From contig NC_084591.1 of NCBI RefSeq assembly GCF_033807715.1, positions 31,844,590 to 31,908,589 on the forward strand: 64,000 bases of DNA, written 5' to 3'. The notes beneath the pieces are model-generated. The model made no database searches. It saw nothing but the letters and a program-made list of their open reading frames with translations, and was not told the origin of the DNA. This DNA comes from Cololabis saira. Its lineage: Eukaryota > Chordata > Actinopteri > Beloniformes > Belonidae. The translations under genes and the position numbers were made by a program. Below are positions 1 through 10,549 of this stretch, one piece after another; within the stretch, counting starts at the first letter, position 1; the number at the start of each line of letters is the position of its first letter.

Positions 1-336
1 TTCTTCTGATTGGTTGTCCCAATTTTCTGCTATAACTTTGGAATGGTTTGACATAGAGAGTCGTGGGTGGTGTCATCAGATTCTTTATGGTGTCCTTGAC
101 CTTCATTGGCCAGAATTAGCCCCGCCTCTTCTTCTGATTGGTTGTCCCTTTTTTCTGCTATAACCTTTTAATGGTTTGACATAGGAAGTCGTGGGTGGTG
201 TCATGGGACTTTGTACAGAGTTCTTAAGCTTCGTTGGCCTTAATTAGCCCCGCCCCTTCTTCTGATTGGTTGTCCCTTTTTTCTGCTATAACTTTTGAAT
301 GGTTTGACATAGGAAGTCGTGGTTGGTGTCGTTTCT
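1..336. repeat. Tandem array of ~128-bp units (block 1)
   Basis: Two complete units and one partial unit begin at 1, 129 and 257, each opening with TTCTTCTGATTGGTTGTCCC, followed by a GCTATAACTTTTGAATGG-like stretch and GTGGGTGGTGTCA. Each unit also carries a GC-box-like ATTAGCCCCGCCCC. The same unit recurs near 2771, 2899, 4201 and 4331. No coding role is visible; short open frames here shift from unit to unit. Confidence 0.85.
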
Positions 337-415
337 GATATGCTTATGGGGGGCGGTGGCCGTGAGTGCGAGGGCCCGTTCATCGCTGCTTGCAGCTTTA
401 ATTATTATTATTATT
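337..415. repeat. Array end module, copy 1
   Basis: A GC-rich block (GGGGGGCGGTGGCCGTGAG, then GAGGGCCCGTTCATCGC, then a run of TTA/ATT triplets) closes the first ~128-bp block. A nearly identical block lies at 4411-4490 at the far end of the whole array. Such blocks recur in fish genomes by general recollection; a family name cannot be given. Confidence 0.7.
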
Positions 416-2655
416 TTTCTTCTGACAAAGTGATGGCCTTTTTGCCCCCCTTAACATGCCCAAAAAGTCACCAAATTTTGCACCCAAGTCAGGCCTGGCG
501 AAAAATTTGATATTTAATGGTTTGCATTAATGGGCGTGGCAAAATGGCTCAACAGCGCCCCCTTGAAAACTTTGTGCCTCAAGCCCCACGATACGGTTTG
601 ACGTACATGCACGAAAATCGGTACACACCTGTATCATGGGACAACTTAAAGAAAAGTCTCTTGCCGTCATGCCCGAAACCGAACAGGAAGTCGGCCATTT
701 TGAATTAATCGTGTCACTTTGGCGCAATTTATGCCATTCCTTCGGCAGTTAATTCAGCCCGAACCGTAACGTGCACCCAGGTGTATTATACATCAAAATG
801 TGCGTCTCCCTCCTGCGACCACACGCATTACTTTTCTCTTTCAAAAGCGTTACCGTGGCGACGCTAGACGCCAAAAAGCGCGCCCACCCTTCATCTGGTT
901 GGTTCAGACAGAAAAAACTTTGCGCCTCAAGCCCCATAATACGGTTTGACGTACATGAACGAAAATTGGTACACTCCTGTATCATGTCGCAACTAAAAGA
1001 AAAGTCTCTTGGCGCCATGGCCGAAACCGAACAGGAAGTCGGCCATTTTGAACATTCTGAATTAATTGCGTAATTTTGGAGCAATATATGCCATTCTTCG
1101 AGAGTTAATTCAGCCCGAACCGTATCGTGAACCCAGATGTGTTATACATCAAAATGTGCGTCTCCATCCTGCGACTACACGCATTACTTTTCTCTTTCGA
1201 AAGTGTTACCGTGGCGACGCTAGACGCCAACAAGCGCACCCCCCCTTCATCTGATTGGTCCATATTTGATAGTTCCCCAAAAGGCACCAAATTTGGCATG
1301 CAAGCCAGGCCTGGTGATAAATTTGATATTTCATGGTTTGCATTAATGGGCGTGGCAAAATGGCTCAACAGCGCCCCCTTGAAAACTTTGTGCCTCAAGC
1401 CCCACGATACGGTTTGACGTACATGCACGAAAATCGGTACACACCTGTATCATGGGACAACTTAAAGAAAAGTCTCTTGCCGTCATGCCCGAAACCGAAC
1501 AGGAAGTCGGCCATTTTGAATTAATCGTGTCACTTTGGCGCAATTTATGCCATTCCTTCGGCAGTTAATTCAGCCCGAACCGTAACGTGCACCCAGGTGT
1601 ATTATACATCAAAATGTGCGTCTCCCTCCTGCGACCACACGCATTACTTTTCTCTTTCAAAAGCGTTACCGTGGCGACGCTAGACGCCAAAAAGCGCGCC
1701 CACCCTTCATCTGGTTGGTTCAGACAGAAAAAACTTTGCGCCTCAAGCCCCATAATACGGTTTGACGTACATGAACGAAAATTGGTACACTCCTGTATCA
1801 TGTCGCAACTAAAAGAAAAGTCTCTTGGCGCCATGGCCGAAACCGAACAGGAAGTCGGCCATTTTGAACATTCTGAATTAATTGCGTAATTTTGGAGCAA
1901 TATATGCCATTCTTCGAGAGTTAATTCAGCCCGAACCGTATCGTGAACCCAGATGTGTTATACATCAAAATGTGCGTCTCCATCCTGCGACTACACGCAT
2001 TACTTTTCTCTTTCGAAAGTGTTACCGTGGCGACGCTAGACGCCAACAAGCGCACCCCCCCTTCATCTGATTGGTCCATATTTGATAGTTCCCCAAAAGG
2101 CACCAAATTTGGCATGCAAGCCAGGCCTGGTGATAAATTTGATATTTCATGGTTTGCATTAATGGGCGTGGCAAAATGGCTCAACAGCGCCCCCCAGAAA
2201 ACTTTGTGCCTCAAGCCCCACAATACGGTTTGACGTACATGCACGAAAATCGCTACACACCTGTATCATGGCACAACTTAAAGAAAAGTCTCTTGGAGCC
2301 ATGGCCAAAACCGAACAGGATGTCGGCCATTTTGAATAAATTGTGTCATTTTGGCGAAATTTATGCCATTCCTTCGAGAGTTAATTCAGCCCGAACCGTA
2401 TCGTGCACCCAGGTGTGTTATACATCAAAATGTGCGTCTACATCCTGCGACACCACGCATTACTTTTCTCTTTCAAAAGTGTTACCGTGGCGACGCTAGA
2501 TGCCAAAAGGCGCGCCCCCCCTTCATGTGATTGGTCCATATTTGATAGTTCTCCAAAAGTCACCAAATTTTGCATGCAAGCCAGGCCTGGTGATAAATTT
2601 TATATTTCATGGTTTGCATTAATGGGCGTGGCCTAACGGCTCAACAGCGCCACCT
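416..2655. repeat. Higher-order tandem repeat, ~816-bp period
   Basis: Sequence at 517-1332 is repeated at 1333-2148 with few or no differences, and a third, shortened copy starts at 2149. Inside each 816-bp unit there are two diverged sub-units that open with GCCTCAAGCCCCA (near 576 and 921) plus one linker containing GCATTAATGGGCGTGGC. The third copy skips the second sub-unit and joins straight to the linker. The long open frames here have identical translations in successive copies because the DNA is duplicated; neither strand shows a recognisable protein. Confidence 0.85.
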
Positions 2656-2935
2656 TGAATACTTTTCTCTGCCATAACTTTTGAATGGTTTGACATAGAG
2701 AGTCGTGGGTGGTGTCATCAGATTCTGTATGGAGTCCTTGACCTTCATTGGCCTGAATTAGCCCCGCCCCTTCTTCTGATTGGTTGTCCCTTTTTTCTAC
2801 TATAAACTTTGAATGGTTTGACATAGGAAGTCGTAGGTGGTGTCAAGGGACTCTGCAATGAGTCCTTGAGCTTCTTTGGCCTGAATTAGCCCCGCCCCTT
2901 CTTCTGATTGGTTGTCCCTTTTTTATAATAAAATC
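2656..2935. repeat. ~128-bp unit array (block 2)
   Basis: About two further copies of the unit seen at 1-336, with unit starts at 2771 and 2899. They are joined to the end of the 816-bp array at the shared CATAACTTTTGAATGG sequence, which suggests unequal exchange between the two repeat types. Confidence 0.8.
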
Positions 2936-2993
2936 GCCACGAGCCGCCAGTCGCTCTCGCGCTGACTCCCGCTTCCTGATTCAAACGTCTGCC

Positions 2994-3182
2994 GGCCCCG
3001 CCCCCGACCAATCGGTGGCGAGTAGGGTGATGACGGCCCCGCCTCCCGACCAATCAGTGGCGCGGAGGGTGATGACGGCCCCGCCCCCCGACCAATCGGT
3101 GGCGAGTAGGGTGATGACGGCCCCGCCCCCCGACCAATCAGTGGCGAGTAGGGTGATGACGGCCCCGCCCCCCGACCAATCA
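2994..3182. repeat. 41-42-bp GC-box/CCAAT minisatellite
   Basis: About 4.5 units start at 2994, 3035, 3077, 3119 and 3161. Each has GGCCCCGCC, then CGACCAATC, then GTGGCG, ending GGGTGATGAC. Every unit therefore holds one Sp1-like GC box and one CCAAT box at fixed spacing. A 91-codon open frame (3015-3290) exists only because 42 is divisible by three; the repeated peptide is not taken as a gene. CpG content is far above the surroundings. Confidence 0.85.
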
Positions 3183-3198
3183 GCTCCCTGTAATGTGG

Positions 3199-3206
3199 TG
3201 ACGTCA
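3199..3206. promoter_or_regulatory. Consensus CRE motif (TGACGTCA)
   Basis: A perfect palindromic cAMP-response element lies 17 bp after the last GC-box/CCAAT repeat. Together they resemble a TATA-less promoter, but no downstream exon is recognised, so activity is only a possibility. Confidence 0.35.
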
Positions 3207-3403
3207 GAAATATTCCCAGCTCAGCCCGGTTACAACCTTGGCAGAATGGTTACAGAAAAAGTAATAATTAAAATAGTAGGGTTTTACTAATATTTATAAC
3301 TTACAAATATTTAAAAAAATTAGAAAAAACAGCTCCAGACTTACATTACTAAATATCGATATCTTGGTCTCTCCTAAGTCAGTAGGTCAAATATAAATGA
3401 GAA

Positions 3404-3480
3404 GCTGAGTCTTAGCTCAGCCAGAGCGTTCCCGTCTTTGGAGTCAGAGATCAGAGTTCGATTCCCGCAGTATACAGACT
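3404..3480 (+). repeat. tRNA-like sequence (SINE head or tRNA pseudogene)
   Basis: TAGCTCAGCCAGAGCG matches an RNA polymerase III A box with an intact D stem (GCTC/GAGC). GAGTTCGATTCCC about 30 nt further on matches a B box. The anticodon and T stems do not pair and the acceptor stem is poor, so this is not a functional tRNA. A run of T follows at 3480. It is most likely the head of a tRNA-derived SINE or a decayed tRNA gene; the direction is read from A box to B box. Confidence 0.45.
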
Positions 3481-3498
3481 TTTTTGTCAGCAATTTTT

Positions 3499-4100
3499 TT
3501 TTTTTCTACATCAATATGTGCGTCCCTGTCCTGCAACGACGCACATTACTTTTCTCATTTAAAAGCGTTACCACGGCAACGCTAGACACCAAAAAGTGCG
3601 CCCACCCTTCATCTGATTGGTTCAGAGGGAAAAAACTTTGAGCCTCAAGCCCCATAATACGGTTTGACGTACATGAACGAAAATCGGTACACACCTGTAT
3701 CATGTCGCAACTTAAAGAAAAGTCTCTTGGCGCCATGGCCGAAATTGAACAGGAAGTCGGCCATTTTGAATTAATTGTGTAATTTTGGCGCAATTAATGC
3801 CATTCCTTCGGCAATTAATACGGCCCGAACCGTAACGTGCATCCAGGTGACTTATACCTCAAAATGTGCGTCTCCATCTTGCGACTACGCGCATTACTTT
3901 TCTCTTTCAAAAGTGTTACCGTGGCGATGCTAGACGCCAAAAAGCGTGCCCCCTTAATCTGATTGGTCCATATTTGATAGTTCTCCAAAAGTCACCAAAT
4001 TTTGCATGCAAGCCAGGCCTGGTGATAAATTTGATATTTCATGGTTTGCATTAATGGGCGTGGCAAAATGGCTCAACAGCATCCCCCGGAAAACTTTTCT
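3499..4100. repeat. Diverged single copy of the 816-bp repeat sub-units
   Basis: Contains the GCCTCAAGCCCCATAATACG sub-unit near 3640 and the GCATTAATGGGCGTGGC linker near 4048, in the same order as in the 416-2655 array but with more substitutions. It probably predates the recent 816-bp duplication. Confidence 0.75.
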
Positions 4101-4490
4101 CTGCCATAACTTTTGAATGGTTTGACATAAAGAGTCATGGGTGGTGTCATGGGACTCGGTATTGAGTCCTTGACCATAATTGGTGAAAATTAGCCCCGCC
4201 CCTTCTTTTGATTGGTTGTCCCTATTTCCTGCTATAACTTTTGAATGGTTTGACATGGAGAGTCGTGGGTGGTGTCATCAGACTCTGTATGGAGTCCTTG
4301 ACCTTCATTGGCCTGAATTAGCCCCGCCCCTTCTTGTGATTGGTTGTCCCTTTTTTCTGCTATAACTTTTGAATGGTATGACATAGGAAGTCGTGGGTGG
4401 TGTCATTTCTGATATGCTTATGGGGGGCGGCGGCCGTGAGTGCGAGGGCCCGTTCATCGCTGCTTGCAGCTTTAATTATTATTATTTCTT
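4101..4490. repeat. ~128-bp unit array (block 3) and end module copy 2
   Basis: Three unit remnants (starts near 4101, 4201 and 4331) lead into a second copy of the GC-rich end module at 4411-4490, again ending in ATT triplets. The array is therefore bounded on both sides by the same unit-plus-end-module arrangement, in direct orientation. Confidence 0.8.
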
Positions 4491-4587
4491 ATACTCAGAG
4501 GTATCAGCAACAACAGGCCAGGAGCCTATAAACCAGTTTTCTCATCCTTCTATGATTTTTAAACATTTTTTTTTTTAACATATATAT

Positions 4588-4617
4588 GAGGGGGGTAGGA
4601 GGGGGGGGGGGGGGGGC
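4588..4617 (+). repeat. Guanine tract
   Basis: A nearly uninterrupted G run (GGGGGGTAGGA followed by about 18 G) after a short TATATATGAG. It could form a G-quadruplex, and its length is prone to sequencing error. Confidence 0.7.
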
Positions 4618-4839
4618 ATCTGCTGCACTCTTAAATGACAGAAACACAGGAAACACACAACAGGCACACAAGCCTTTGGAATCTGCAAGAGATTTAAAAA
4701 AAAAACAGAAACAGGAACAGGCGGAGACACAAACAGCAACCATTCCAGGTCTCTAAAACTAAATCAGTACAAGGCTACTGCGATTATCTGTCCCCAAAAT
4801 TGTGGAGTGAGCATGTAGGTGAGTGAGCAGGTGTGTATG

Positions 4840-5201
4840 TATGGAGCTAGAACAGTCTTAGTCGGCTGCATATATGAAAAAAAACCATCATACCCCAAAA
4901 AAATTCTAACAAAAGGTTTTTCAGTGGATTATTGTAGTACTAGGTGTACTTAATGACATCCTAAAAGTCTACCAAAATCTGACCACCAGAAAGGTGTATT
5001 TTTCAAGATGGCGACCAAGGTGGCCAAGAAATCCCAGGTGAATAGGGTAAACATTTTAACAAACAAATATCATCATGAAACTACCCCAGTTAATTACTTA
5101 CATGAAGACAAAAAAAAATTGCATTGGAAGTTTTTTGAAATTGTATGTGTAACTATGCAAATTAGGTGTATCTCATTGAATATGCCCCAATTCGCATAAA
5201 G
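4840..5201 (+). repeat. Left terminal inverted repeat
   Basis: Runs from TATGGAGCTAG through GTCGGCTGCATAT, CATCATACCCC and AAGATGGCGACCAAGGTGG to AATTCGCATAAA. Its reverse complement is at 10968-11661, minus a MITE. Most of it (from 4861) is also carried as a direct copy at the start of tandem units 2 (6863) and 3 (8864). Confidence 0.85.
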
Positions 5202-5243
5202 GAACATATATCTTAACATTGGATAAAGCTAGGTTAAAAATTA

Positions 5244-5489
5244 TTGTTTGACCTTATTCAACTATCAGATACAAATTTACACAGGAGATTTTGGAAAACT
5301 CTTATCACTCTGCAGGCGGAGTGGAGCAGAGTGCCTGCGGAGGCTCACGCCCTGTTTAACCAAGGAGACTGCCTCCGCGCACGGTGCTTCCGCTCTGCTT
5401 TGGCGTCCGGTGGGTTTACGCTGTTAGAGGTAAAAACTCATTTTGAGAAAATGGCCAATAAAGATAACGATTGTGAATTATTATATTAG
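5244..5489 (+). CDS. Conserved 81-codon open frame of unknown status (also at 7245-7490, 9246-9491)
   Basis: The frame is open in all three tandem units, with a few amino-acid changes in unit 1 relative to units 2 and 3 (for example Q to H early on and F to L in the second half). It covers a GC-rich patch (about 5316-5420) with partial self-complementarity, unlike the AT-rich surroundings. The peptide has no recognised domain and no splice or start context that stands out. Because the units are recent duplicates, conservation of the frame is weak evidence for coding. It may be an upstream exon of the nuclease gene or simply an embedded repeat. Confidence 0.2.
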   Translation: MFDLIQLSDTNLHRRFWKTLITLQAEWSRVPAEAHALFNQGDCLRARCFRSALASGGFTLLEVKTHFEKMANKDNDCELLY

Positions 5490-5689
5490 TAATATACAAA
5501 AATATACAGACGCAAGTATATATGTAACGATTCACTCGGGTCATGATTCGATTCGATTCACGATTTTTAGCCCACGATTACGATTTTTCATGATTCTTTA
5601 AACAAAATTATTAAATTAAAAGAATCCACTGTACTGTATTTTCTCACCTCCTCACTGTTACAGCAATACTGATCGTCGCTGTGCTGCAG

Positions 5690-6548
5690 TGTTATCAATG
5701 CATCAGGTGATGCAGATGTTGACATAGTCAAAACTGCAGTCAAAGCATACGAACATCAGACCACAACCTTGATAGGAGAGGATACAGACTTGCTTATTCT
5801 TCTGCTCTACTATGCTGAGACAAACAATAGAGACCTCTATTTTCGTTCAGATAAGTCCAAAGCTAGTAAAGTGTACAACATCAGAGAGATGAAACAAGTC
5901 CTGGGTAGTGAGTTGTGTTCCCCGTTGCTCTTTATTCATGCTTTCACAGGATGTGATACAACTTCCCGCATCTTTAGTGTCGGGAAACAGTCAGCATTCC
6001 AGAAACTTGTGAAACGTGAATCAACCATCCAGTCCTGTGCAAATGTGTTTCTGCTCCCAAATCAGGCAAGGAATGTCATCGAGGACCATGGGAGCAAGGC
6101 AATGGCAGTGTTTTTTGGTGGCAAGAGTACTGATTCACTTTCTTCTTTGCGCTACAACCTTTTTAGCAAGAAAATTGTTTCTGCTAAGTAATTTGTTACT
6201 CCAGAACGTCTCCCTCCTACAGAGTCCTCGACTAAATACCATTGTCAAAGAGTTTATTTCCAGATCATGGTGTGGATGGAAAAGGAGAGTGACATGAACC
6301 CAGTGGATTGGGGGTGGAAACTGGAGGGCAATATCTTCCTGCCAGTTATGACCAATAAGACTGCTGCCCCAGAAAGCCTCCTGCAGATGGTCCACTGTAA
6401 TTGCAAAACCGCCTGCCGAACACAACGGTGCAGTTGCAGAGCATATGGACTACCATGCATGCCTGCTTGTGGACCATGTCAAGTTGAAAACTGTGAGAAT
6501 CTACAGAATAAACCTTTATGGGAGGAGGAGTGTGACGACGAACTGTGA
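5690..6548 (+). pseudogene. XPG-like nuclease region plus Cys-rich finger, tandem copy 1
   Basis: One reading frame runs from an acceptor-like CTGCAG at 5689 to the TGA at 6546-6548, broken by a single TAA at 6189-6191. The first half has GDADVDIV (about 5706-5729), GEDTDLL (about 5775-5795) and FTGCDTTSRIFSVGK (about 5943-5987). These follow the order of the acidic I-region and the GCDY-type helix-turn motif of XPG/FEN1 nucleases. The second half ends in nine cysteines spaced CxC-x3-C-x4-CxC-x6-C-x3-C-x2-C-x4-C (about 6394-6494), like CXC/Cys-cluster DNA-binding fingers. The N-terminal nuclease half is missing, so this would be a 3' exon. The start is set by the acceptor, since the upstream frame is closed. 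The identical stop in all copies suggests the gene was broken before triplication, unless the stop is bypassed by splicing. Confidence 0.6.
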
Positions 6549-7690
6549 AAGGAAAAAACAAAACAAAAATAAAAAAACATACAAGATAAACAAGAAACAA
6601 CTGCAGCGAACTTAAAAACATAAAAACAATGAAAAAAAAAGATAAAAATACAAAAAAAACAATGAAAAAAAACATAAAAATACAAAAAAAACCAACTATA
6701 GGGGTTAGCGGTACTGAGCCTTCACGTGGCGGCCCTGTTTTGACTAATTTCACAGTACCACACTGTAGTAGTCAATGGATTTTTTAGACTACAGGTATAA
6801 AGAAAGCTCCTGAATACAGGATTAGAAATAGAAGTGAAACTGGAAATTGTACATTTAATATAGTCGGCTGCATATATGAAAAAAAACCATCATACCCCAA
6901 AAAAATTCTAACAAAAGGTTTTTCAGTGGATTATTGTAGTACTAGGTGTACTTAATGACATCCTAAAAGTCTACCAAAATCTGACCACCAGAAAGGTGTA
7001 TTTTTCAAGATGGCGACCAAGGTGGCCAAGAAATCCCAGGTGAATAGGGTAAACATTTTAACAAACAAATATCATCATGAAACTTCCCCAGTTAATTACT
7101 TACATGAAGACAAAAAAAATTGCATTGGAAGTTTTTTGAAATTGTATGTGTAACTATGCAAATTAGGCGTATCTCATTGAATATGCGCCAATTCGCATAA
7201 AGGAACATATATCTTAACATTGGATAAAGCTAGGTTAAAAATTATTGTTTGACCTTATTCACCTATCAGATACAAATTTACACAGGAGATTTTGGAAAAC
7301 TCTTATCACTCTGCAGGCGGAGTGGAGCAGAGTGCCTGCGGAGGCTCACGGCCTGTTTAACCAAGGAGACTGCCTCCGCGCACGGTGCTTCCGCTCTGCT
7401 TCGGCGTCCGGTGGGCTTACGCTGTTAGAGGTAAAAACTCATTTTGAGAAAATGGCCAATAAAGATAACGATTGTGAATTCTTATATTAGTAATATACAA
7501 AAATATACAGACGCAAGTATATATGTAACGATTCACTCGGGTCATGATTCGATTCGATTCACGATTTTTAGCCCACGATTACGATTTTTCATGATTCTTT
7601 AAACAAAATTATTAAATTAAAAGAATCCACTGTACTGTATTTTCTCACCTCCTCACTGTTACAGCAATACTGATCGTCGCTGTGCTGCAG

Positions 7691-8549
7691 TGTTATCAAT
7701 GCATCAGGTGATGCAGATGTTGACATAGTCAAAACTGCAGTCAAAGCATACGAACATCAGACCACAACCTTGATAGGAGAGGATACAGACTTGCTTATTC
7801 TTCTGCTCTACTATGCTGAGACAAACAATAGAGACCTCTATTTTCGTTCAGATAAGTCCAAAGCTAGTAAAGTGTACAACATCAGAGAGATGAAACAAGT
7901 CCTGGGTAGTGAGTTGTGTTCCCCGTTGCTCTTTATTCATGCTTTCACAGGATGTGATACAACTTCCCGCATCTTTAGTGTCGGGAAACAGTCAGCATTC
8001 CAGAAACTTGTGAAACGTGAATCAACCATCCAGTCCTGTGCAAATGTGTTTCTGCTCCCAAATCAGGCAAGGAATGTCATCGAGGACCATGGGAGCAAGG
8101 CAATGGCAGTGTTTTTTGGCGGCAAGAGTACTGATTCACTTTCTTCTTTGCGCTACAACCTTTTTAGCAAGAAAATTGTTTCTGCTAAGTAATTTGTTAC
8201 TCCAGAACGTCTCCCTCCTACAGAGTCCTCGACTAAATACCATTGTCAAAGAGTTTATTTCCAGATCATGGTGTGGATGGAAAAGGAGAGTGACATGAAC
8301 CCAGTGGATTGGGGGTGGAAACTGGAGGGCAATATCTTCCTGCCAGTTATGACCAATAAGACTGCTGCCCCAGAAAGCCTCCTGCAGATGGTCCACTGTA
8401 ATTGCAAAACCGCCTGCCGAACACAACGGTGCAGTTGCAGAGCATATGGACTACCATGCATGCCTGCTTGTGGACCATGTCAAGTTGAAAACTGTGAGAA
8501 TCTACAGAATAAACCTTTATGGGAGGAGGAGTGTGACGACGAACTGTGA
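7691..8549 (+). pseudogene. XPG-like nuclease region plus Cys-rich finger, tandem copy 2
   Basis: Nearly identical to the first copy. The acidic GEDTDLL and FTGCDTTS motifs and all nine cysteines are kept, and the same in-frame TAA is at 8190-8192. One silent difference is visible (GGT to GGC in the FFGGK stretch). The acceptor-like CTGCAG precedes it at the same spacing. As in the other units, an AT-rich tail of A runs with ATAAAAA follows, and the next unit's copy of the left terminal repeat begins about 310 bp downstream. Function, if any, would be as in copy 1. It may be the least altered reading unit, since copy 3 has further damage. Confidence 0.6.
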
Positions 8550-9691
8550 AAGGAAAAAACAAAACAAAAATAAAAAAACATACAAGATAAACAAGAAACA
8601 ACTGCAGCGAACTTAAAAACATAAAAACAATGAAAAAAAAAGATAAAAATACAAAAAAAACAATGAAAAAAAACATAAAAATACAAAAAAAAACAACTAT
8701 AGGGGTTAGCGGTACTGAGCCTTCACGTGGCGGCCCTGTTTTGACTAATTTCACAGTACCACACTGTAGTAGTCAATGGATTTTTTAGACTACAGGTATA
8801 AAGAAAGCTCCTGAATACAGGATTAGAAATAGAAGTGAAACTGGAAATTGTACATTTAATATAGTCGGCTGCATATATGAAAAAAAACCATCATACCCCA
8901 AAAAAATTCTAACAAAAGGTTTTTCAGTGGATTATTGTAGTACTAGGTGTACTTAATGACATCCTAAAAGTCTACCAAAATCTGACCACCAGAAAGGTGT
9001 ATTTTTCAAGATGGCGACCAAGGTGGCCAAGAAATCCCAGGTGAATAGGGTAAACATTTTAACAAACAAATATCATCATGAAACTTCCCCAGTTAATTAC
9101 TTACATGAAGACAAAAAAAATTGCATTGGAAGTTTTTTGAAATTGTATGTGTAACTATGCAAATTAGGCGTATCTCATTGAATATGCGCCAATTCGCATA
9201 AAGGAACATATATCTTAACATTGGATAAAGCTAGGTTAAAAATTATTGTTTGACCTTATTCACCTATCAGATACAAATTTACACAGGAGATTTTGGAAAA
9301 CTCTTATCACTCTGCAGGCGGAGTGGAGCAGAGTGCCTGCGGAGGCTCACGGCCTGTTTAACCAAGGAGACTGCCTCCGCGCACGGTGCTTCCGCTCTGC
9401 TTCGGCGTCCGGTGGGCTTACGCTGTTAGAGGTAAAAACTCATTTTGAGAAAATGGCCAATAAAGATAACGATTGTGAATTCTTATATTAGTAATATACA
9501 AAAATATACAGACGCAAGTATATATGTAACGATTCACTCGGGTCATGATTCGATTCGATTCACGATTTTTAGCCCACGATTACGATTTTTCATGATTCTT
9601 TAAACAAAATTATTAAATAAAAAAAATCCACTGTACTGTATTTTCTCACCTCCTCACTGTTACAGCAATACTGATCGTCGCTGTGCTGCAG

Positions 9692-10549
9692 TGTTATCAA
9701 TGCATCAGGTGATGCAGATGTTGACATAGTCAAAACTGCAGTCAAAGCATCAGAACATCAGACCACAACCTTGATAGGAGAGGATACAGACTTGCTTATT
9801 CTTCTGCTCTACTATGCTGAGACAAACAATAGAGACCTCTATTTTCGTTCAGATAAGTCCAAAGCTAGTAAAGTGTACAACATCAGAGAGATGAAACAAG
9901 TCCTGGGTAGTGAGTTGTGTTCCCATTTGCTCTTTATTCATGCTTTCACAGGATTTGATACAACTTCCCGCATCTTTAGTGTCGGGAAACAGTCAGCATT
10001 CCAGAAACTTGTGAACGTGAATCAACCATCCAGTCCTGTGCAAATGTGTTTCTGCTCCCAAATCAGGCAAGGAATGTCATCGAGGACCATGGGAGCAAGG
10101 CAATGGCAGTGTTTTTTGGCGACAAGAGTACTGATTCACTTGCTTCTTTGCGCTACAACCTTTTTAGCAAGAAAATAGTTTCTGCTAAGTAATTTGTTAC
10201 TCCAGAACGTCTCCCTCCTACAGAGTCCTCGACTAAATACCATTGTCAAAGAGTTTATTTCCAGATCATGGTGTGGATGGAAAAGGAGAGTGACATGAAC
10301 CCAGTGGATTGGGGGTGGAAACTGGAGGGCAATATCTTCCTGCCAGTTATGACCAATAAGACTGCTGCCCCAGAAAGCCTCCTGCAGATGGTCCACTGTA
10401 ATTGCAAAACCGCCTGCCGAACACAACGGTGCAGTTGCAGAGCATATGGACTACCATGCATGCCTGCTTGTGGACCATGTCAAGTTGAAAACGGTGAGAA
10501 TCTACAGAATCAACCTTTATGGGAGGAGGAGTGTGACGACGAACTGTGA
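9692..10549 (+). pseudogene. XPG-like nuclease region plus Cys-rich finger, tandem copy 3 (frameshifted)
   Basis: Carries extra lesions that the other two copies lack. One A is lost near 10014 (GTGAACGTG instead of GTGAAACGTG), which shifts the frame just after the nuclease motif. The motif itself changes from GCD to GFD, though the aspartate is kept. In the finger region one cysteine is replaced (NCEN to NGEN), so eight of nine remain. This copy leads into the only unique 3' segment of the transposon. The pattern fits relaxed constraint after triplication. Confidence 0.6.

Noticed and set aside
517..2499. Repeated short open frames on both strands
   Set aside because: Identical because the DNA is tandemly duplicated; the peptides have no recognisable features and both strands are equally open.
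3015..3290. 91-codon frame with MTAPPPDQSV repeats
   Set aside because: Explained by the 42-bp GC-box minisatellite; no gene context and no homology recognised.
3404..3480. Functional tRNA gene
   Set aside because: A and B boxes are present but the anticodon, T and acceptor stems do not pair.
1..4490. CRISPR-like array
   Set aside because: Units are long, contiguous and contain no unique spacers; the genome is eukaryotic.
6346..6753. 135-codon minus frame rich in Phe and Val
   Set aside because: Antisense of the Cys-finger coding region and an A-rich tail; hydrophobicity comes from poly-T on the minus strand.
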